Positions 1 through 9,435 of a stretch of DNA of 64,000 nt are shown here, piece after piece. Below the pieces are notes generated by a model. It had not been told where the DNA came from. It worked only from the letters and a program-made list of their open reading frames with translations, and did no database searches. Made by a program: the position numbers and the translations under genes. The stretch comes from Phytopythium helicoides (Eukaryota > Oomycota > Peronosporomycetes > Pythiales > Pythiaceae), in NCBI GenBank assembly GCA_024867545.1, contig JANFNE010000013.1, positions 124,001 to 188,000 of the forward strand, read 5' to 3'. Position 1 is the first letter of the stretch, and each line of letters opens with the position of its first letter.

Positions 1-25
1 GCGTCTCGACGAGTGAAGAGTTGCT

Positions 26-1043
26 TCACTTGCTGCTGAAGCCGAACCAGCTCTCGGTCAGAGCTGCAGCTTCCTTGAGCGGATCGCTTCTCTTCGGCTT
101 AATTCCGCTCAGTGACTCAGTCCGCTCTGATGCAACACTCATCATTTGCGCCGAGATCTCCATGCTCTGAATTTCCTGCTTGACTGCGTGGACATGCTTG
201 GTAAAGAGGTTGTTCAAGGTCATCCAGAGCGTCGAGAGTCCGGGAGGAAGACGGGACTGGAAACCCCAGCGCGTCGACTTGACTCGCAATCTGTTCCAGG
301 CACGAGTGCAAGCTCTGCAACGTGCGGTTCTCGGAGTGCTCTAGGCTCGCGAGGGATGCGAGCTCTGACTTCCTGTTGCGTGTCTGCATCAAAGCGTTGC
401 GTGAGGCCGCCACCTAGTACTGGTCAAGAGGCATAAGGTGTCTACCTCAGCGTGGACGAGCTCGACCAGTGAGCGCGCGTCAAGCAGCTTAGCTCCCGGG
501 AGCGCGGCGGAGAGCGAACTAGAGCTGGTGCTGAGGTCCTCCATGCGAAGTTTGGGCGTATCGTGGTAGCTGTCGTTGCTGCCGTCCATATTCATGGCGG
601 CGAAGCCTGCGGCGACGCCGGAGGGGGAGGGCGCGGGGGACGGGAACGCGCCTGAAGCCCGATGCCGAGGGCGTGGTGGCGGCGCTCCACACGTCGTCGT
701 CCTGCTTGGTCTCGGGCGTGAGGTCTAGCGAGGGGAAGAGGTAGGTGGGGAATGGCAGCGGCACGCGCGCGAGCCCGCGCTTGGTGAGGCACACGATGAG
801 GTGCATGGCCATGACGAACTCGGCCGCGCTCACGCGCTCGGGGTCCGCGAGCACGCCCACGCTCTTGACGCGCGCGTACAGCTCGGCCACCTGCGCGTCC
901 GACAGCGCCGACTTGGCGAAGAACGCGACGGCGGCCGCGCGCGGCAGCGAGCCCTCCCCGCGCGCGTCCAGCTGCGCGAAGAAGCCGCCGTAGCGCCGGC
1001 CCTCGAGCTCGATCATGGTGAACAGCTGCCGGTCCAGCTCCAT
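26..1043 (-). CDS. EH-domain coiled-coil protein, frame broken
   Basis: The first ~90 residues after the ATG at 1043 match an EPS15-homology (EH) domain: an FF.LD start, a FF.KS.L helix, an EF-hand-like second half ending in EFVMAMHLI, and a closing proline motif (LPFPTYLFP). EH domains bind NPF peptides in endocytic adaptors. The remainder is Ser-rich linker and then helical, coiled-coil-like sequence ending FGFSSK before a stop at 26. The frame is broken three times: an extra base near 653, a two-base shift between about 414 and 446 (which could instead be a 32-nt GT-AG intron), and an extra base in a C run at 264-267. A second in-frame ATG lies at 1067; 1043 fits the EH start better. The promoter is shared with the divergent gene at 1237. 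The family is clear; a specific orthologue (EHD-, EPS15- or REPS-like) is not. Confidence 0.65.
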
Positions 1044-1236
1044 GGCGGCGCCTTTCTCGAGCTTCAACTGAGCGGCGCGGGGGGAGGAAGCCGGTCGTGG
1101 TGTGGACTACGTAGGAGGAGGTGATTGGCCCAAATGCGGGTTTGAAATGCGAGGGAAGGCACGCGATTGGGCGATATATGATCGCACTTGGGATCTGTAT
1201 GCGGCTTCATCGGTTTGAAACGGACGCACGGCCATC

Positions 1237-2512
1237 ATGACGCTCCGCGAGCCGAGACAGCCCGCTGCAGCGCCGCGTGAGGCGCCCACGACCTCCAGAC
1301 GGCGTATGCAAGCGGCGGTACCACCGGAGAAGTCGCACAGCTCCAACCTCCCGAAAGCGCGGCGCGAATTGAGGCCCTAGGAGCTCCAGGAGGCCCGAGA
1401 AACGCACGGTGGACGTCGATGGGGAGCTCGGTGCCGTGCCAGTGGCGTTCCGCGTGCGATCGGCGACGGGCGCGGCGGTAGACGCGGGGATGGAAAACCT
1501 GGTCGCGTACTCGAAGCGCTCGTGGTGGCAGAGCTTTGCGCGGCAGAAGGAGAGCGTCGTACTCGCGCTGTACGTTGCAAGGCGGTAGTGTTGACGAGGG
1601 GATCAAGGCTGACACACTTCGCTTGTGCAGAGATCGAAAGACTCTGATGGCAGAGATCCGCATCCTCAACAAGGTAGACTGGATGGTGTGGGCTGAGATT
1701 GGAGCTACCTGGACTGACCAGACTTGTTGCTGCCACGTTAGAACGCATGCGCAGTCGACGTTAGTCTGGCGATGGAGAACCGATCGCGGTCGTACATCAA
1801 AAGTAGCTCACCTCTGATATGCAGCGAGCTTCATCAAGTCAATGCTTATGATGGCTTTGTGTGTGCATGTCAATCAGTCAAGCGGGTACAGCACATGCCT
1901 CACTACCGAGAGGTGACCATCAAGACGGGTTTCCTGCCTTGCCGATTCATCAAGTAAGCCGCAGCAAAGCAGGCGCAAGGTTCCCTCACTGGAAACTCTA
2001 ACGCTCCTTGTGTGTTAGACTCGATTTTTATCGGCACGCCCACACCGACATTTCCGTCTACGGGTGAGTTTTGCCTCTCGAGTGATTAAACACCTTTGTG
2101 CTCACAATGTTCCATTTTGAAGTGTCCAACCGCGCGGAGTTGCAAGCGACGATCTCGAGGCAGAGTCCGGTTCGTCCCTGAACACGGTTCTAAGCCACAC
2201 AACTGAGGTGCGTTGGTGTCGAGTCATAGAGCGCTTTTCAGTCCATGGAAGTAACAACATGTTCGCTTTCAGCACCTGCTCTATGGACCTTCGTTGCGAG
2301 CAAGCCAGCCCTACATGGACTGCCTGAGCGACCATCTCTCTGGGTAAGCCACCTTTACTGTTTTCCGTACCACAGAAGACCTTGCTGATGTTCAACTGGT
2401 CTGGACTCGGCTCAACTCCTACAGGTCACCTGAGTGGATGGCCCGCCACCGCGTCCACCTTCTAGATGAGCGTATCGCGCGACTTGAGGCTGCGCTGTTC
2501 CCTCTCCGATAA
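1237..2512 (+). CDS. Multi-exon discoidin/galactose-binding-like protein
   Basis: No long ORF is present, but GT-AG splicing gives one continuous frame: exons 1400-1569, 1631-1673, 1742-1802, 1878-1953, 2019-2063, 2123-2207, 2273-2343 and 2425-2512 (TAA at 2510). Every junction keeps phase. The 5' end is uncertain: a possible first exon is 1237-1317, with a weak acceptor at 1399. The protein contains MENLVAYSKRSWWQS, then ILNK.ACAVDVSL and CRFIKLDFYRHAHTDISVYG. That is the jelly-roll pattern of F5/8-type-C or galactose-binding-like domains, such as XRCC1-N, IFT25 and CEP104. It ends in a short helical tail (LLDERIARLEAAL). I cannot assign an orthologue. A ciliary or centrosomal role, as in IFT25 or CEP104, is speculation. 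Confidence 0.5.
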
Positions 2513-2676
2513 CACAGCAAGCTCCTTTGAGCTACGACGAGAACATCAGGATTTAGACCAGCTAATTTGTACACTACCACTCAACATCAGCAACAAAATC
2601 TGTTTGATTATCAACAAACAAGCGCTGCAACACCACGATGCTGACAGTGCTTGCAAACAATGCCAAAACACAGCCC

Positions 2677-3777
2677 TTAGAGGTGCTTCTCGACCCACCG
2701 CACAATGTTCTGCAGCACGTCTTCGTGACCCTCGAGGTTGAGCGTCTCGTGCACCGCGTTCGGGATGAGCTTGAGCGTCTTATCGCTGCTCTTCTCGTCC
2801 TTGTCGCCACCCTTGGCCAGGTTCAGGAACGTCGCGCTGCCGAGCGGCAACGTGAGTGTGTCCTTGTCGCCATGGACAATGTACAACGGCCACGGGAAGC
2901 CATTCTCGGTGAGCGGTGAGCCTCCCTTCTTCGCGAATCGGTAGCCCTCGGTCACGAGCGAGATGCTCAAGCTCAAGGTGGCGCCGTGGTGCGGACGCAG
3001 CGGGTCGCGAGCCCAGCGGTTGTAGACGTCGATGTCGTTGCCGAGCACATGGAAGGCGATAGGCGGCAGGTGCATCTTGGGGAACCAGCGCGCGAGCGTG
3101 ACGATGAAGGGCGAGTAGGATCCGTCGGCGTTGCCTGAGCAGTAGATGGCGGGCGACGAGAGGATGACGCCATCCCAGTCGCGGCGCGGCGAGCGCGTGA
3201 AGGACCGCTCGGCGACCTGCAGCGCGATGACGCCGCCCATGGAGTGACCAAAGAGGAAGCGCGGCAGCTTGCTCCAGTCGACGTCGGCGTGCGGCTCGAC
3301 GGCGGCGTCGATGACCGTGCGGTTGTGCGCGTCGGTGGTGCTGCCGAGCACGTGGTCGACGAACTCGTCAAAGTCCTCGGCCAGGTGCGCGAGCTTGCGC
3401 GCGTACATGCGCTCTCCGTCGCTGAGCCCGTGGCCCTGGTGGTCGACGGCGAAGACGGCGAGCGCGTGCTGTCCCGCGAGCACGCGCGCCAGGTGCTCGT
3501 AGCGGCCGCCGTGCTCGCCCAGGCCGTGCGATAGGAAGATGACGCCGCGCGGGGGCCGGCCCTGCGGTGGCAGCCACTTGCGGATGTAGAGCGCGAGCCC
3601 GTGCGAGGTGACGAAGTACGGGCGCATGACGTCGACGCGGCTCGGCGACTCGGCCAGCGCCTTGGGGACCGGCGGCAGCACGTGGCCGTGCGTCATGGCG
3701 GTCGCGGTGGCGGCCACGGCCTTCCAGGCGGCCAGCGCCAGCGCCGCGACGCCGCACACGGTCAGCACCTCGACCAT
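2677..3777 (-). CDS. Monoacylglycerol lipase-like alpha/beta hydrolase
   Basis: This intact 366-residue ORF is a serine hydrolase of the monoacylglycerol lipase/lysophospholipase group (Hydrolase_4). Visible motifs are the oxyanion segment FLSHGLGEHGGRY (~81-93), VDHQGHGLSDG, the nucleophile elbow GHSMGG with Ser179, an Asp in HGDKDTL (~306) and His343 in NAVHETL, giving a full catalytic triad. Residues ~5-25 are hydrophobic and Ala-rich, probably a signal anchor, so the enzyme may sit on an endomembrane. The family releases fatty acid from monoacylglycerol or lysolipids. The gene diverges from ACSL1, whose product would activate such fatty acids; co-regulation from the shared 455-bp spacer is inference. 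An epoxide-hydrolase or lysophospholipase role cannot be excluded. Confidence 0.85.
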   Translation of the reverse strand: MVEVLTVCGVAALALAAWKAVAATATAMTHGHVLPPVPKALAESPSRVDVMRPYFVTSHGLALYIRKWLPPQGRPPRGVIFLSHGLGEHGGRYEHLARVLAGQHALAVFAVDHQGHGLSDGERMYARKLAHLAEDFDEFVDHVLGSTTDAHNRTVIDAAVEPHADVDWSKLPRFLFGHSMGGVIALQVAERSFTRSPRRDWDGVILSSPAIYCSGNADGSYSPFIVTLARWFPKMHLPPIAFHVLGNDIDVYNRWARDPLRPHHGATLSLSISLVTEGYRFAKKGGSPLTENGFPWPLYIVHGDKDTLTLPLGSATFLNLAKGGDKDEKSSDKTLKLIPNAVHETLNLEGHEDVLQNIVRWVEKHL

Positions 3778-4232
3778 CTCAACGCGGAGCTCTGGCCGCG
3801 GCTGGGAGGTGAGCGGGCGGAGCGCGAATGGGCCGGTGGCGTCATCTCATCTCGCGCGGGATTTGATTTGAGCCCAAGCAGGATGCCTAATGGTCGGGTT
3901 GACTTGGCCTGGTTATGCCTCCGATCTTGCAGCGTTGTCCTCACAAAGACGATAAATTACGACTATGTATTCTACAAGATTCCGTTTCCCACAGATACAG
4001 CCCAAACGTCAGCCGTCAAACGCGCGTATCACGTCAAAAAGCCCGGCGGAGCAGCTCTATGGCGCTCAGTATGCGGCGGCCCGGCCGTGCGTGCTTGAAG
4101 AATCGCAGCGGGGGGGAAATCTTCGTAAACAGCCTCAGGCTTCAAGCGGCGGCAGGTCACGGCGGCCCATTCGCCAACGCTCCGCCCGCCGCGCACCGAC
4201 CGACCGACTGACTGACCGACCGACCGACGAGC
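3778..4232. other. Divergent promoter region, lipase / ACSL1
   Basis: This 455-bp spacer lies between two divergent start codons. Open frames on both strands carry no recognisable domain. The right end holds a short GACC/GACT tetranucleotide tract that would lie in the ACSL1 5' leader. Confidence 0.6.
4195..4230. repeat. GACC/GACT tetranucleotide microsatellite
   Basis: About nine tandem units of GACC with two GACT variants end just before the ACSL1 start codon, so the repeat is probably in the 5' UTR. Confidence 0.8.
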
Positions 4233-6227
4233 ATGGGCGCTGGCAACTCGACGGGCGCGCTGCCCATGAGCCAGACGGACTTCGAGTCGTTCCGAGGCCC
4301 GCGCTACACGCAGGAGGCGCCCAACTCGCGCGACGCGAGCCACGGCCCCACGTACTTCACCAACCACTTCGAGGTGGACGAGTCCATGCAGACGCTCTAC
4401 CACGTCTTCCTGCGCGGCTGGAGCCTGCAGGACGGCGCGCGGCCGTGCTACGGCACGCGCCAGGTGGACCCCCAGACCGGCAAGGTCGGCGCCTACGCGT
4501 GGCTCACGTACGACCAGGTCAAGCGCCGCGTCGACGCCATCGCCAGCGGCCTGCAGCCGCTCGCGGGGCTCAAGCGACAGGAGTGCGTCGGCGTATTCGC
4601 CAAGAACCGCCTCGAGTGGTGCCTCGCCATGCACGCGTGCGACCGCATGGCCTACGCGCTCGTGCCGCTCTACGACACGCTCGGACCCGACGCGGTGCCC
4701 TTCATCGTCAACCACACGGAGCTGCGCGTGCTCTTCTGCGGACAGGAGCAGTTCCACGTCGTCATGGACTGCGCCGCCAGTTGCCCATCGCTCAAGTACG
4801 TTGTGCAGTTCGAGCCCGTCACCAGCGAGCAGCGCCACGTGGCGCTTCAGCACGGCCTCGTGCTCAAGTCGCTCGACGACATCGAGCTCATGGGCCGCGC
4901 AGAGCCGCTGCCCGCCGACCCGCCGCTCCCCAGCGACATCTCGACGCTCTGCTACACGTCAGGTACCACGGGCGACCCCAAGGGCGTCGTGCTTACGCAT
5001 CGCAACTACGCTACGGCCAGCGTCATGGGCAGCACACGCCTCGCGGTGCTCGAGACCGACGTGCACCTCTCCTACCTGCCGCTACCGCACGTGTTCGAGC
5101 GCATTATGAACGCCTCGTTCATCCGCAGTGGCGCGGCCATCGGCTTCTACCAGGGCGACGTGCTGTTCCTCATGGAGGACATGGCCGAGCTCAAGCCGAC
5201 CGTTTTCACGTCTGTGCCGCGCCTGTTCAACCGCGTGTTCGACAAGATCACGCAGGGCGTGGCGGCGGCCGGTGGGCTCAAGAAGATGCTCTTCGACCAG
5301 GCGTACGCGGCCAAGAAGGCCGACAACGTCAACAAGTCGCACGCGTTCTGGGACGCGCTCGTGTTCGGCAAGATGCGCCTCGTGCTCGGCGGTCGCGTGC
5401 GCCTCATCCTCTCAGGATCGGCGCCGCTGTCGGCGGACGTCAAGGAGTTCATGAAGATCGTGTTCTGCTGCGACGTTGTTGAGGGTTACGGTCTGAGTGA
5501 GACGTCGGCAGTGCTGAGTCTCGCGACGGGTGAGATGCCCATGGGTGCGCACGTCGGTCCTCCGGTCGATAACTGCCTCGTGCGTCTCGAAGACGTGCCG
5601 GAGATGAACTACACGAGCAACGACAAGCCGCGTCCGCGCGGTGAGATCCTCGTCAAGGGCCCGAACGTGTTCAGCGGCTACTACAAGGCGCCGGACAAGA
5701 CCAAGGAGGCGATCGACGAGGAGGGTTGGTTCCACACGGGCGACATTGGCTGCTGGAACGCCGACGGCACGCTGAGCATCATCGATCGCAAGAAGAACAT
5801 CTTCAAGCTGTCGCAGGGCGAGTACGTGGCCGCCGAGAAGGTCGAGGGCGTGTACCTGAAGAACAAGTACCTCGCGCAGGTGTTTGTGTACGGCGACTCG
5901 TACCAGAGCTGCCTGGTGGCCGTGGCTGTGCCCGACCCGGAAGTGGCCGAAGCCTGGGGTGCCGCGCACGGCCTCAAGGGCGAGCACGCGAGCGTTGCGC
6001 AGCTCGTGCACAACGAGGCGTTCATCAAGGACGTGCTGGCGGACATGGAGCAGACGGCCAAGGCAGCCGAGCTGCGCGGCTTCGAGTACGTCAAGAAGGT
6101 GCACTTCCACCCGGATCCGTTCACGATGGAGGCCGGCTTGATCACGCCCACGTTCAAGCTCAAGCGCCCGCAGCTGAAGGAGTACTTCCTGACGCAGATC
6201 AACCACATGTACGAGGAGCTCAAGTAG
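4233..6227 (+). CDS. Long-chain acyl-CoA synthetase 1, intact
   Basis: This 664-residue enzyme activates fatty acids to acyl-CoA through an acyl-adenylate. The AMP-binding P-loop [11 protein letters not shown] lies at ~241-251, GYGLSETSA is in the adenylate-forming core, and the FACS signature WFHTGDIG followed by [17 protein letters not shown] lies at ~497-535. Length is normal for eukaryotic ACSL (650-700). There is no N-terminal transmembrane helix. Instead the chain begins MGAGNST, which fits an N-myristoylation site (Gly2, Ser6). The start is the first ATG of the frame, in a good context after an in-frame leader without a better candidate. It is the most divergent of the six paralogues: the N-terminus before the conserved TLY motif does not align with the others. 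It is a single uninterrupted exon. Fatty-acid chain-length preference cannot be read from sequence. Confidence 0.95.
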   Translation: MGAGNSTGALPMSQTDFESFRGPRYTQEAPNSRDASHGPTYFTNHFEVDESMQTLYHVFLRGWSLQDGARPCYGTRQVDPQTGKVGAYAWLTYDQVKRRVDAIASGLQPLAGLKRQECVGVFAKNRLEWCLAMHACDRMAYALVPLYDTLGPDAVPFIVNHTELRVLFCGQEQFHVVMDCAASCPSLKYVVQFEPVTSEQRHVALQHGLVLKSLDDIELMGRAEPLPADPPLPSDISTLCYTSGTTGDPKGVVLTHRNYATASVMGSTRLAVLETDVHLSYLPLPHVFERIMNASFIRSGAAIGFYQGDVLFLMEDMAELKPTVFTSVPRLFNRVFDKITQGVAAAGGLKKMLFDQAYAAKKADNVNKSHAFWDALVFGKMRLVLGGRVRLILSGSAPLSADVKEFMKIVFCCDVVEGYGLSETSAVLSLATGEMPMGAHVGPPVDNCLVRLEDVPEMNYTSNDKPRPRGEILVKGPNVFSGYYKAPDKTKEAIDEEGWFHTGDIGCWNADGTLSIIDRKKNIFKLSQGEYVAAEKVEGVYLKNKYLAQVFVYGDSYQSCLVAVAVPDPEVAEAWGAAHGLKGEHASVAQLVHNEAFIKDVLADMEQTAKAAELRGFEYVKKVHFHPDPFTMEAGLITPTFKLKRPQLKEYFLTQINHMYEELK

Positions 6228-7169
6228 GGCCAGGCGTGAGATAAAAGACCGTGAGAAATGAAAGGAGGTGATGATGATGAACTCGATGCGGCTGCGGTGG
6301 GGTTCTCGCACGCTAGTCGGACGGTGTCCGACACCCGTGTTCGTGGATCTTTTTGGCGCAGCAGCTCCTCGTTGAAGCTACCGCTTCGACATGATTCGGC
6401 CAGGCAGACTGTCGAGAAGCTCTCTGGCCCTGGGCCATCCCACTCTCCGTTAATCGAAGCGAGTCAGCGCGATGGCATGACCTCCTCGGCCTCGAGCTCA
6501 TCTTCAGGAGAGGCCCACACTCTGGGTGCGCTCGTTATCGTGACGCGCCGGCATGGACCAGAACCATGCTGCCCTGCGCCACCGTGGAACCCTCTGCAAG
6601 GTCATCATGGTCGTCTGAAGAAGAACGGGTCGCCGCTTTTCTGATCACCTCCTGATGCCCTGACATGTCTGGTGATGTCGAACGCAACGCCGGCATGCGC
6701 ATGTCAAACCCGGGGTTTTACATGGATTGCGAATATCCAGCCGGGGCGTCATCAGCAATTTCCCCGACACTCTTCCTCGACATTTCGACGGCTTCCGCTT
6801 CGCCGAGCACCGCGTCAATTTGCTCTCGACCGCATCACATCACAGGCGACAAGTTCAAGGAGGGAGCGAGGATGGAAGCCGCCTCGGTGGGCTCGGAGAG
6901 TGCGATACGCCAAAGTGACGCCGCGCGGTCTGCATCGCGCATCGACTGCCTTCCTTCCTTTCCGAGGCCGAGCGGAGACCAGCTAGAGTGGGAGCGCTGG
7001 CACAGGTTCAAGTTGCCGATCGCCGCGTCAGAGTGGGCTCGCCGCCCGGGGGATGCGGCTCGGGGGTCCAGACGCTGGCTGGGCGTCGAGCGGCCTCCCC
7101 GAGACGGCCGTCAGTATCAGACTCGCCGTCCGAAGCGCAGACCAACCTCCTGACCTCCTCGATGTCGCC
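6228..7169. other. Intergenic, ACSL1-ACSL2
   Basis: 942 bp. Several frames of 60-160 codons are open on both strands, but none shows a domain, a signal peptide or coding continuity with the flanking genes. The region probably holds the ACSL1 terminator and the ACSL2 promoter. I recognised no specific element. Confidence 0.5.
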
Positions 7170-9195
7170 ATGGGCTGCGGACAGAGCACGCCGGCGCAGA
7201 GCAAGCTGCGGGTCTTCGCCCACGAGGTGGATGGCACCAAGACGGAGACGCGCGGAGCCGCCCGCTCCGTGGGCAGCGCCATGGACTACGAGCCGCACAT
7301 GACGCTGTACACGAACCTGATGGACCGCAAGAAGGTCGACCCGGACGGCACGCGACCGCTGTTCGGCTCACGCAAGATCGACCCCAAGACGGGCGAGGCC
7401 GGCGAGTACGAGTGGGTGACGCTCAAGGACTTCCTGCCGCAAGTCGACGCCTGCGCGTCCGGCATGAAGACCCAGCTGCACACGGAGCGAGGAGCGCTCA
7501 TCGGCCTCTTCAGCAAGAACCGATACGAGTGGTGCCTCGTCGAACACGCTTGCAGTCGTATGGCGTACACTCTGGTGCCTCTGTACGACACGCTGGGACC
7601 CAAGGCAGTGCCGTTCATCATGAACCACACGGAGATGAAGGTCGTCTTCTGCGCCAAGGCGCAGTTCAAGACGCTCATGAGCGTTGTGCACGAGTGTCCG
7701 TCCGTCAAGACCATCGTGCAGTTCGAGGACGACGTGGACGACGAGGAGATCGCGCTGTCCAAGGAGCACAACGTCAAGTTGCTGACGCTGGCGGAGCTGC
7801 TCAAGCTCGGCAAGGACAACATCGTGCCGGCCGACCCGCCCAAGCCCGAGGACATCGCCACGATCTGCTACACGTCTGGCACGACGGGTGACCCGAAGGG
7901 TGTGATGCTGACGCACGCCAACTTCACGTCCGAGGCGGCTGGGAGCGCCGTCATCACGCCCGTGTTCCCGTCCGACGTGCACATCTCGTACCTGCCTCTC
8001 GCACACATCTACGAGCGCACGATCCACGTGATTGCTGTGCGGGTCGGCGCATCCATCGGCTTCTACCAGGGCGACGTCGCCAAGATTGTGGACGACCTGC
8101 AGGCGCTCAAGCCCACGCTGTTCGTCACGGTGCCTCGCCTGCTCAACCGCGTGCACGACCGCATCACGCAAGGCGTGGAGTCGGCTCCAGCCATCAAGCG
8201 AATGCTGTTCGGCCAAGCGTACGAAGCCAAGAAGCAGCGGCTGGCCGTGGGTGAGCCGCACCCGCAGCATCCGCTGTGGGACCGCCTCGTGTTCGACAAG
8301 CTCAAGATGCTCATGGGCGGTCGCGTGCGGTTGATCGTGAACGGGTCGGCGCCTGTGACCAAGGAGGTGAAGCAGTTCTTCCAGATCGTGTTCAGCTGCA
8401 TCGTGCTGGAGGGCTACGGTCTCACAGAGACTACGGCCGGCATCTGCTGCTCAACGATCGAGATGCCTGTGGGCAACCACGTTGGCGCACCGATGCCTGG
8501 CGTGCAGATCTCGCTCGAGGACGTGGCCGACATGAACTACAGCAGCAACGACAAGCCTCGACCGCGCGGAGAGATCGTGATCAAGGGTCCCACGATCTTC
8601 AAGGGCTACTACAAGCAGCCGGAGCTCACGAGTCAGGTAATCGACGCGGACGGCTGGTTCCACACTGGCGACATTGGAGCGTGGAACGAGGACGGCACGT
8701 TGAGTATCATTGACCGCAAGAAGAACATCTTTCAAGCTGTCGCAGGGCGAGTACGTTGCTCCTGAGAAGGTCGAGGGCATCTACATCAAGAGTCCATTGG
8801 TGGCCCAGGCGTACGTGCACGGCGACTCGCTCAAGAACTTTGTGGTGGCCATCATCACCCCCGACCCAGACTCGGTGCTGCGGTGGGCCAAGGAGAACGG
8901 CAAGCCGACGCCCGAGAGCACCGGCAAGGACCAGGCTGCTGTACTGGAGATGCTGTGCCGCGACCCGGCACTCAACCAGGCGGTGGCGGCAGACCTGGAA
9001 GCGTTGGGCCAGAAGTTCAAGCTGTTCCGGTTTGAGCGAGCGCAGAAGCTGTACCTGTCAGCGGAGCAGTTCTCGCTTGAAAACGGGCTCATGACGCCAA
9101 CATTCAAGCTCAAGCGACAGCAGCTCGCGCATCATTACGCCAAGCAGATCGACGAAATGTACGGCATCGACCGGGCACACCCGCCGGCATACTAA
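7170..9195 (+). CDS. Long-chain acyl-CoA synthetase 2, one frameshift
   Basis: An ACSL paralogue of ~675 residues with P-loop [21 protein letters not shown] and the FACS signature near DRKKNIF. The start MGCGQST at 7170 (context GCCATGG) is chosen over an upstream in-frame ATG at 7053. It begins the region shared with the paralogues and is itself a strong myristoylation/palmitoylation signal (Gly2, Cys3, Ser6). One extra T at 8730-8732 (ATCTTTCAAG against ATCTTCAAG in the paralogues) breaks the frame inside the FACS signature. Translation resumes in the next frame to the stop at 9195 with full homology, so I treat this as one gene with a likely assembly error. Sequence close to ACSL3 suggests recent duplication. 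Confidence 0.9.
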
Positions 9196-9435
9196 GCGGC
9201 AGCCTTGCCTGGCTGTTTGTGGAGGCATATTTACGTCCATGTCTGCGTATGATCTGCGTCGGAAAGCCACGATGCGGAAGGAGCTACTCCAAAGTAAACG
9301 AAATGGAGACTGCAGTGAGTGAATTGCACAGTTGTTTTCTGCGAGACATTATCATAGATCACGTCCGTCTTCCTTGTACGTAGCTGCGTGACGAACACAT
9401 GTGCATCATACACGCTCTTCACCATTGCATGAGAA

